From Sipunculus nudus (Eukaryota > Annelida > Sipuncula > Golfingiida > Sipunculidae), in the NCBI GenBank assembly GCA_026874595.1, contig CM049307.1, forward strand, positions 59,344,870-59,408,869: a DNA stretch of 64,000 bases, written 5' to 3'. Below the pieces are notes generated by a model. The model had not been told where the DNA came from and did no database searches. It worked only from the letters and a program-made list of their open reading frames with translations. Each line of letters opens with the position of its first letter. The first letter of the stretch is position 1. Of the stretch, positions 49,101-60,400 are shown in pieces. The translations under genes were made by a program, and so were the position numbers.

Positions 49101-52100
49101 GGAGTATCGAATATTCTATCAGACACACTTTCACGTCTGTGACGCGTCTACGTCGCCCTCGCGACCGTCTCCCCGTCCACCCGCCCTACATTTGGTCTCA
49201 CCAGTTTCTCTACGCGTTTCCGCTTCCCCGGCTCATCCACCGTATCCTCCTCAGTCTGTACCGTGCGGACCGGACGTATCTCCTCCTCATCCTCCCATTC
49301 CCATTCATCCTGCGACTCCCTGCTTTTCCCTGTGGAGCTCGATTTTCTCACGTCCACCGCTTCCTCTACCGCTCCGGATTGATCTCCCGTCGTTCCCACG
49401 AGCACGCCGTACATTTCAGTCGTGCCCTTGGTGCGCATGCATACTCTCATCGGTCATCTCAAGGATCTGGTCCTTTCAAGTCCAGCTGCTCTCCTTGCCT
49501 CGGCTCCACGTCGCCGTTCTTCGGACCGCATCTCTGCTTCCCGGTGCCGTCTCTTCACCGGTTAGACGTCTGCCCACGGAATCTCCTTTAGTTCCGTCGC
49601 TTGCGGCGCTTTTGGTATTCTTCGATTATTTCCTACAGGATCAACATTTATCATAACCGTCTCTTAGTGGCTATCGTGCCGCCCTGCTGTTGGTCCTATG
49701 TCTGCGGAGTCCTGATTGTGTCCTCCATCATCTGTTGGTGACGGATTTATCATGGGGGTACATGCCCGCGCTTCTTGTCCTTGCTACCTCACTTCTTCAT
49801 GGCGTCTGGACATTGTCTTACATCACCTCCGCAGAACCCCTTAGGTACCGCTTCGCTTGGCGCATCTTCTACATTTGTCTAGGGAAACGGTTTCCTCCTT
49901 GCTATTGCATCTGCTGGTCACCGCTCTGAGCTTCATGCCCTAGTGGCTGACTCTCAATTTACACAACATTGCGGCTGACGATTCTTCGGCCACCTTACCT
50001 TTCCCTACAGAATTTATTAGAAGAACCGTCATTCGATGGTCCTCCGTTAACCTGGCACGTTCCGGCCCTCCCTCACAGACAGTACCATTACGGGGCTAAC
50101 ATTTGCCCTGTTCATGCTTTACGTTACTCTCTTAAAGCTACTCATTCTACAAGGGGGGGGGGGGGGCGCAAGAAGTTGTTTATTTCAACGAAAGTCACCA
50201 TGTCACACAAGAAATTAGCCCTATCACCATTAGTGCATGGCTAAAAGCTACCATTATCTCAGCATATGAATCAGCTTTGTCCATCAACCTTAGACCAGCT
50301 TCACTTCAAAGCTCATGACATCAGGGCCCTTTCTACATCATTGGGCCATTTATCGGGGATATCCCTAAACCAACTGGTCAAGAAGGCTATTGGAAGTTGC
50401 CTTCTACATTCACCCGCTTATATCTCAAGGATGTCAAATTACACGCTTCCGGCCTTTATTCCTTGGGCCCTGTGATTACGGCGGGTGAGGTCGTACAATT
50501 CTCCAGTCCGTCCTCGCCTCCTGAATCTGTTCCCGCAACGAAGTCTTCGGCTGCTCCATCACTGCTGTGATGTTCTCCTCATTCCGTCGTTCCAGGTAGG
50601 TCTCCCCTCCCCAAGGTTTATCTGTTATATTCTCATTAATACAGAAACAGCTCACAATTATGTTTACGTAATAAAACCCCCCCATTCCCTCCCTGTGAAT
50701 GGTGGTTTTGTTAGTAAACTGTTGTGAGCTTTATTGTATTACAAACAACGCTCCCTCCTAGTCCACTTCATTCCGCCATCTAAAAAAGTGATTACAAGAA
50801 ACGGAAGTGTGACCTAGATACACGGGAACAAGGCGGGTTTGGGCGATAATAGGCCCAATAAGGGAAAATTTTTGGTTGGCTTACTCTGGCGTATAAACTT
50901 TAACAGAGAAAATTCTCATTAATACATAAAAGCTCTCAACAGCTTACTAACAAAACCACCATTCACAGGGAGGGAATGGGGGGGGGGGGGTTGGTCAGCA
51001 TGATTTGGCAAGCTTAAATGAAATGTTGTAGCTTTACATATTAACTTTCACACATATACAGCAATATAGGTACAAGGTTAAAGCATGAAAATACACCTAG
51101 TCATTCCTACACTCAAAGATTTACTGTGGATTCAGAAATTATGCTTAGTATAAAATGATATGGACTATGTTGGTATCTGATTTGATAAGTTTAAGCAGAG
51201 CAAATAATTGTCCTTGTTTATGTGAATTGTGAATGGAAATTTGCATAATAATGCTTCATTAAACACTTACAATTCATTTTATGTACTTTCGAATAAAAAA
51301 CAGCATAATTAATAGATCCTTTTTCAGAGTATGTTATATAGAGCACTCAGCCTTTTGAGGGACTGTACCACTTTACTGTTTGAATATGTAAAAAATTGTA
51401 AACTCTTTTTGATGATCAATCCACAAAATTTAAAGCCCACAATATTTTCTTAGTCCACAGTTTTTTTTGTCAAAACTACAGTGGAATCTCCTAATTATGG
51501 ACACTTTTGGGACTTGGGGGAATTGTCTGTAATAGACAGATACCTGTTCATGTTTTAGGATAATGGCATGTAGATCTGTTTCTTAATTATTGTCTGTATC
51601 CGATAGTCATCTATAATAGAAAATCCCCAATTTCACCTCTCCATAAACTGTCTTGATTGTCAGTTATATAGAGGTGCACGTGATAGGTTACCAGCCCTAT
51701 TGGGCATTGTTCAAGGGACTGTTTTAAAACTGTGGAATAGGGAGGTTGCAGGAATCCCCAGTGTCCATAAAGGGGGGTTTCCCTGCACCACACTAATATT
51801 CTCTGACTTTCTTTATTTAACCTTTTTGACACTTTTGTCAGCAGATTATAAATAAATGTCACTGCACATCATTGGATCACTTGCTTAAACTAAAGTTTTG
51901 TTCTTAGTACATTATATTGTAATGACATTCAAAGAGGATAATGTTTGATAGATACCAAAACAAGATTTTGTTTTTACATGTCTATTGTGGTATATGCCAG
52001 TAATTTAAAAAAAAGAATTTTTTACTTCTAAATATCCTTTCAGCTTCTGCAGTAGCTGTTACTTATTCTGTCTGATGAAAAAGAATCACATAAGTAAATA

Positions 52101-54388
52101 TGTAACAAAGAAACAGTAAAAGACAATTCACAATGAATTTGACATTATTACTGAAAGTTTTGATCATTCTAAATTAGATATTTATGGCAGTATTTGTTCA
52201 GTATATATGACATAGGAATGAAGGATATTCTTAGAATCAGTTCTCCAACAGAATTGACCAAACATGTCCAAAGAGTAGTTTTCAATAGGAAACCTTATAA
52301 TTTACAGCTTAATGTCAACCCATACAGAAACATCTTACGGTAACTGTGTTAATAGATGAACAAACAAAAGCAACCAGATCTTTGTAATTATGTGTACCTA
52401 TATAAGCAGGGTTGAGTTGATGTATGTATAAAACTCTTACAGAATTAAGTACAAGAAGATGAGGGAAGGATTTATCAAAGCTCAGGCTCAGATCAGAATG
52501 ATCCAGCAGAGGAGAAAGTACTTCCAGGTCAGTGCTACTTGTATGAATATTAGTGATAGGAATTGGTTTTAAAATCAAAATCGATGATTGAAAAATAAAT
52601 ACAACCGATGATCCATTATTAATTGTTTATCATATGTGCATTCTATACTACCTTGAAATCTTCTGTAATATAGTACATGAAATTTTGAGTTATTGACTCT
52701 AGTAAATAATCTGACATGTACATCAGTATTCAAAATGAAACCTACAATCCACCTGCATCCAAGGTCGACTTGCCGTTGGACAATTGTTGGCTGTGCAAGG
52801 TTCTGTTTTGATGCTTTTTTTAATGCTAATCTGAAGGGATTAGATTCTTTGCATGTGCATACATAATTGTTTTAATTGATTATGCAAAAATGCAATCAAT
52901 TTTAATTGATTTTGAAAGAAACTACCAATCATTTGTTTAATCATTAAATTGGCACATCACTTGTGAATATGCAATTCCTTTTCATTCTAATCTATCATTA
53001 ATGGAAACAACACCAGGTATATATATATATATATATACCGTAGATCCGCGTTTTGCCGCCGCGGCCATAAAATAAGACTTGCAGCTAAAAATCCTGACTA
53101 ATATTTCTCGACAAGGGATGCGGCTATTAAACGCAGGTAAGGCTAAATTCAAAGATGTACATGAGACTCGACGGCCCGCCGAGGCGCAATGGGTGATAAA
53201 AGGCTGAGGAAGGAGGAAGTGAATACTGAGAACGTATATATTTTATGATACTGCATATTTGTATATTAATTTTATTCATTGTTAATTTTATTAAATGTAA
53301 AATTGATATTTTAATCATTCTCATATGTATTATAAAACTGTTCTGAGTCAGTTATAAACCACGGCCATTTTCACGCAATGATTGATAAAAGATCGATATT
53401 CACTCGCCAAATTATGCACTCTAACCAGACTAACCTATGTATCTATATTTGAGTATGGCTGCAATACCGGTAAAACATTATTTTTAGATATTTCTTGAGC
53501 ATATCATTTCTTTTAAAATAAACTGTAAAACAAAAGATAATTAAAGACCATACGTTCTTCGGCAATTAAACCTGCGTTCACGTTCAGATACTTCTTTGTT
53601 CATCACATTGTCAATAGATGGCGCTCAAAGGTCATATCCTCACCAGCTAGTTCCGTAATCCTTAAATATGGCACGTAATGCTAGTAGACGGTTCGGGCAT
53701 CAGCAGGACCCTGGGAGTACGCGTACAGGCTGTCTGAACATCGACTCTGGATTTGTTTATTCAAAGTTTTTTGTCAAGGTTGACCGAAGTTATACAGTGT
53801 AAATAAAAGTCATCACAAAGAGTACCATTGGCTTTGATGTCCCATTGAAGTTTAATTAGCCAGGATAAAGGCACAAGGTACCCCAAGGCCCGCTAGTTCC
53901 GTAATCATTTTATGTGGTATGTTTTGCCGGTTGACGGTTCGGACACCATTTTGCATATATTATGATCAGCACAACCCGAGGTCTTGTGGCAATATGATCA
54001 CCGACGCGGGTGTCGTTTATTTAAATTTTTGTTGTTAAATGACCAATGATGTATAATGTCTAAATAATATTTAAATAACCGTTGTGCCATACAATGCTTT
54101 GATGTCTCACTGAACTTTAATTATCCAAGTTAAAGATTTTCCCAAAACTGTTATGCCTGACCGCATATCAGCATACCGCAGCGTTCCTAGCTGCAGCCAA
54201 GCGTTTAAGAAAAGAACATTTTCGTTGTGTTCCCCTACACCACTCGGCAATGGAACGGTGTGAGAATGTGGTGCGGCCATTAAGTAAGGTTTAGGGAATT
54301 TTTTACTCTAGTGAAGGAGCCTTCCAGATATTTTACGAACATGGGGTGCGGCCATTAGATGACGTGCGGCGGCAAAACGCGGATCTAC

Positions 54389-54425
<37 letters not shown>

Positions 54426-57400
54426 CGTGTATTCTTCCAGAAAATACTTTTGTTTCATAAATGTACAGCAGGTGTCACTAACAGTGAGTCTCATTTTCCA
54501 AATCAGAAAAGTTTATGGCAGTTTTAGATTTAGTGATGGACCAAATAACAGTGGCAGTGTTACATAGTTGCTCCTCTGCATGAATCTTTATATTGATATA
54601 ATAAAACAGTCTTAAAGAGGCCTATTCCAATATCTGGAGTTTATAAACTACAGCTTATCTCTTGGAGCTTTGATAAAAATAGGTAAAAAACACTGATGTC
54701 ACTGCACACAGGCTGTTTGTTTTGTTTATATAATTGTGTTTATAATATGTTGGGGGCCTGCTTAAATAATCAAAACTCATTTATTAAGGACATTTGGCAT
54801 CTAGTCATATAAGCCAGATCTTTGAAAATGGTGATTTGCAACAAGTAACCTTTCAACCTCTGCATATATGCAACCTACCACCTAAGGTTATATGTTTTTT
54901 TTTCCATTTGTCATTGTTGTTGTGTTTACAAACAGGTTGTTGATAAACAAGTTCATACATCCTTCACAGAGGCATTATAAGAACTTTTCTGAATAGGAAT
55001 TACCCTTAGACCATTGTTTATACACAGAGTAAGCCAAAAATCATGTAAATTCTTTATCAAAAGTTACAAGAATGGGAGACTTTAAGGTCTTAGGGGACTT
55101 TTTATAAGGGTCAACATAACAGACCAGCTAGGAGAGAAGATATATGGGATCTTGAAATAACCTTATCTGTGTTCATTTATGGTTTCTTCAGAGATGTGGC
55201 AAAAGGATTAGCAGATAAAATAATTAAACTTAAACTGTCCATCTTATCTTTATTATAACAATACAACCCCAGAATAATACACCAGTATTAAAAATGTGCC
55301 ATAGCTAAATGTGTCATATATGACAATTCATAATCAGTATTTGCTGGCAATAATAATCCGTGCACATCTGTATTTTTATCTACCGTGAAAATCAATAATA
55401 ATCTTCAAGAAAAAAAAAATTTCTAATTTTAAATTTGCTATAACTGGCAAAAATAATTAATAAAAGGTAGGGTCATGCACTTGATCAAAATTTTTCTATT
55501 TAATAGTATCTCTGCTGGCCACTAGGGGGACACACCTGTCTTACCGAGTTGCCATATCAATGAGGAAGATATTAAGATGATACAACTGATAAAGTTATAC
55601 TTATAGACATACTTACCTGAGAAGTAGGAGACCCAGATGTTGACCCTGAATTGTCAGGGCAGCTGTTCTTAAATAATGAACTCTCACACATGGCTGTAAC
55701 CACACAAGGCTGTAACACCTGTACAAGCCTCAGTAAAACCTCACTGTGCTCCTGATATGGCCACCAGGGTATTGATTTTATTTTTGATGTACCATACTTG
55801 TGGTATGAACAAACTTGAGCAGGACAGGTACTCCACATACCACACATAGCAGTGCAGTTTGTGTAGGATAACAATCAGTTGATTTGAAAAATGTTACCTG
55901 TAAAGTGACTACACTGACACGAGGAGTAAAACCATCGTCATGTGGGCACATAGTGTAGAATACTTTCGTTTGTGAGTTTCTCTCAGGTGAGGTTACTTTT
56001 GTTTATAACACAACCAACATTTATAATTTGTATCAGGCAATTTCATCATAAAATTTAAAATGTTTGAATTGCTAAGAAAATTTCATTGAACCTTGATCTT
56101 CAAAACTCAGAAGTCCTTTAAAGGAGTCCTTATGATATGTCATTCACTATTGGCAGGTATTGTGAACACTTTCATTATTTGAAGCCTTATGGGCCTGAAA
56201 GTGAAACTGTACAACTGCACGCAAATGAAACCATATATATTGTACAACAAAATATGATATTTATGTTAGGTTTAACATAAAATTTCATATATAAATTTTA
56301 AATAGTTCAAGGAGAAAATCCTGAAACAACCAAACAATATATGACACTATATGCACTGGAAACTTATTCACTTATGAATGGCAATTTTTAAACTTGTAAA
56401 CCAAAGTTTCCGTGCCATTGGGCTGCAAGTTGACCCACCTGTCATTTCATTAACACTCTATCTGTTTTTAGCTCAGCTGACTATAAGTCATCTGAGCTAT
56501 AGTCGTGGTCCATTGTCCGTCGTCCGTCCGTCTGTCCGTCCGTCCGTCCGTCCGTCCGTCCGTAGATGTGGCACGTTTTGAAACCGTAAGACCTAGGAAT
56601 CCAAAATTCGGCATAATGTTAGATGTCCCCAAGATCTCCCCAAGCCGAAAACTGGGTCTTTTCGACTTCGTTCCTTTGAGAAATTAAGGAAAAACCTCAA
56701 TTTTTTTATTAAAAACCTATTTTCACACTTCAGGACTGCCTAATATCAAAACCACTCATCTGTTTTTCCTCATATTTACCATAAATATTCCTCTATATAG
56801 TTCCTATGTACATTCAAGAAATTATGTCTGTATTATATAATTTAAAAAAGTTATGGACCCAAACATAATGCATTTTGTAAAAAATCAGGAAAGATATTTG
56901 ATCACTTAACACAAAACATGTTAAAGCTATGGACCTTTTTTCCAGTAATATAACTTTAATTAATCAAAATTAAATTGTATACCCAAAATTAGATGAAAAT
57001 CTTTTAAATTTTTTAAAATATTAATAAAAATAAAAAATTGCCACATTAAATTTTGCCCAACTTTGACCATGGCACGTTTTTTTCCTGTAAGTACTGTGGA
57101 TTTAATTTTCACAGCATGTTTTTGTTACCTTTTAAACTGTTAACACCAAAAATTTGAAACCAGTTGATCAAAAACTGTAGATTTTATTCAAGTTTTCAAG
57201 CACCATGTAACATATTGTTTACACCAAGCTAGTGTTATGCAGTTTGCAAGAGCTCAGCTCCCCAGCTTCAGCTCTTAGTTCCTTAAATTTGGCATACAGC
57301 TAGATGTCTCCAAAATTCCCTACCATGCCAAGAATTTGGTCACTAGGACTTAATACCTTCAAGATATTAATGAAAAACTTTATTTTTCCATTAAAAACCC

Positions 57401-60400
57401 ATTGTTACACTTCAAGACTGCCTAATATCAAAACCACTGATCTGACTTTAATTATAAATAATATACATATTTTTCATTCTCTATGCACATGCCAGAATGA
57501 TGTCAGTATTGCGTTATTGTTTTAAGTTATGGGCCCAAACATAATGCACTTTGTAAAAAATCAAGAAATATATTTACTCCCTTAACAAGGGGATTGCTGA
57601 AGCTAGAGATTTTTTGTCAGGGATGTAACATTATTTAATCAAGATTCAATTGAATACCCAAAATTAGTAATGAATTTTTCAAATTTTATAAGTTATTAGT
57701 ATAAATGTAAAATTAATAACTTAAATTTTGCCCAACTTTGACCATGGCACGTTTGTTTCCTGTGAGCACTGTTGATATAATTTTCATATTATGCACACAT
57801 AAGGATTTCAGCTTTTAAGTTTAGAAAGCGGAAAGAAATTGGCCAAAAATTGTAGCTTTTATAAATGTTTTTATGAGACCCTGTCAGACTTTGGCTCTCT
57901 CTAGCCTCTCTTGAGTCACCTGTATGTTGACCTTGTTGAACTTTCAGCAAATTATGCATGCTTGAGGCGAGGCATACAGGGGAATCCAGGCAGCTTATGG
58001 CCAGCCACAGTTGATCCAGGTGTCCAACCCAACTCATCTAGTAGTTTTAACCAACTACATAACAATAAACAATAAATTAATAAATTTTTATTGGTTTTTA
58101 ATAAAAAATTAAAGAAAAATAGAAAAGGAAATTGTTTGTTTATAATAACAGGAAATTAACTTGCAGTTACTGATGATATAAGAATCTTGTATCGATGGAT
58201 AGAATGTCACGTATTCCAAATAATACCATGCAGTCACCTATGGTATTTTTCAGTTCAATTTTAATGATAAAGAAGTAAATCGTATCATTCATTACTAATC
58301 ATTAGGGATCATATGATGGAAATTAATGATAGACAAAGATGCAGTTTATAATATTAATCTAGATTCCTACTGTGTCTAGTGTGTACATTGATGTGAAATT
58401 AGACCAATATGAATTTATTACAGTTATTTTTTAATATAAATAAAAGCCATAAAACCAGGTACTTATGATCATTATTTAAATGTGTGAATTTTGTATATTC
58501 TGGATTCTCAACATCATTGTTTGGTGAACTGAATAAATACCAGTCATGGTGCGAATACTTTGTAATTGTATTTAAATACGAATATGATTATGTACTCCAT
58601 TATAAAATTTCTTGCATAAAGAATGGGAATTCAGGTAAAAATGTAAGTATATGAATACCAGTGCAAATACTTTCAAAATGTATTCATGAATGCATTCATG
58701 AATATATTCTTTAATATTATTTTAATAATCATTTCAGTTATATTTCTTTTAAAAAAATCATATGATTCTCTTATTATTTAAAAAAAAAATAATATTTGGG
58801 ACAATATTTGTAATTTTTTTTAATTAATAGTTAAACCCTTATATTATATATTCTGCTTATAAGTTATATGGCCAAGTCAAAATCTGTGTGACAATAGCAC
58901 TCCATTTGTTAATAAAATAAATGAAATCAATCCTCTTCCCTGTCTCCAAAGGTACTATCAAAATCATACATAAGCTAAACAACAACAACTCATAATACAG
59001 CTTATATTTATTACTACACAAAACCAGCATGTGCCTCATTTCTAAATAATATTATTTTATCATATATAACAGCTGAGCGTCGTGACCCATAGGTCCCTTG
59101 TTTTTATATTAAATTAGAATTTTTAGAAAAAAAAACTGTAGTTTTCACCAAAGTGATTAATCTTTTTTGATGTTAATCAGCATGTTGTCAGCACATGATT
59201 GTTATAATGAATTAACATATTGTCATTGCTCACAGATTTAAAGTAACTGAAAATCAATGTCTTTAGAAAGAAGCAATATCTTTAGAAAGAAAAACAAGTG
59301 TACATATTTTGTAAACAAATGGCACCCGATTGAAAACTTGTGAAAATATATATTTTGTATTTATAAGGAACAATAAAAATTCATTAAAAAAAAGTAACTG
59401 AAAATGAGAGTGAATGTTAAATATATGTATATCCTACTGAAATTCTGGTTTAATCAACAAAAGAGCACAATTGATTTGAAAATTGAATCCCAACTAAATG
59501 AATGGATTCTTGGCCCATTAAGGCGGTATGTCCCACTTTTGTTAATAAATAGAGTCCATGGCTTATATCATCTGATTATGAATTGATTTTCTCTGAGTAG
59601 GAACATGAGGAAGTAGATCTAAATTGACTCTGATAGTTCATTGTGCTGCCTTGATTTAAGGTGGAGCAGAATGAGTTGTTAATGCCTCTTGACTTATATG
59701 TAAAATGTTGATCAGATCATGCTGTGTTTCTACTGTTTCTACCGGTACACACTTGATAGTGATATAGACCATGGCACAATCAGGCCCTGTATCCTTGGTC
59801 TGCATAGATGCTTCTGTGATGCCCTCATGTTTCTTTTCTTGTTAAAATATAAAAAGACACTTTACCTTTGGTATATTAAACAAAAGTTAATCACCAAGAA
59901 TCTGGTATTATTCCTTTTGTAGTATATTATTCCTTTTGTAGTATATTATTCCTTTTGTAGTATATTTTTCCTTTTGTAGTATATTATTCCTTCTTCAGCT
60001 TTATAGCAGTGATTGGTAATTAATGTATAAATGGTAAAATACTGAGCAAATCTGTAACAGTATCTGTAAGTAACACAAGTCTCAAGACTAGTTTTGTGGG
60101 TCTTAGTTTTTGAGGTTCTGGTCTCAGTCTATGTTTCAAAACACAATGGTCTTGATCTATATTTTGGTCTTGATATTGAGCCCAACAGAAATTCAATGTT
60201 TATAAAGTTTGCTGATGAAATGTTCATTGATATTATGTGTTAACAATGGCACTTATATAAAAGAGCAGAAGAAGGTTTAGTAAATGTAGGATCTTGATGT
60301 CTCTTGTCTAGGATCCTGGTCTCAGATCATTTGATCCTGGTCTTAATCTTAGATCCCAGGATCTTGGTCTTCTTTAGGGATTGACTGGTCTCAGCTGCAT

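Larger units (their letters stand above)
48113..50992 (+). mobile_element. Decayed DIRS-type tyrosine-recombinase retrotransposon
   Basis: The element is bounded by GTT at 48113-48115 and 50990-50992. Inverted terminal repeats of about 140 bp lie at 48151-48293 and 50783-50925. An internal complementary region at 50629-50741 is the reverse complement of the outermost left end joined to the outermost right end. That arrangement is diagnostic of DIRS elements, which move through a circle and a tyrosine recombinase rather than a DDE integrase. Remains of Gag, RNase H and recombinase are readable in order. The reverse transcriptase is missing and there are several frameshifts and stops. GC content is well above the host intron. 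At 2.9 kb against a usual 5-6 kb, it is internally deleted and inactive. Confidence 0.88.

Noticed and set aside
48911-49591. 226-codon plus-strand ORF
   Set aside because: Low-complexity Pro/Ser/Arg-rich reading of the GC-rich DIRS remnant in the wrong frame; no domain recognised.
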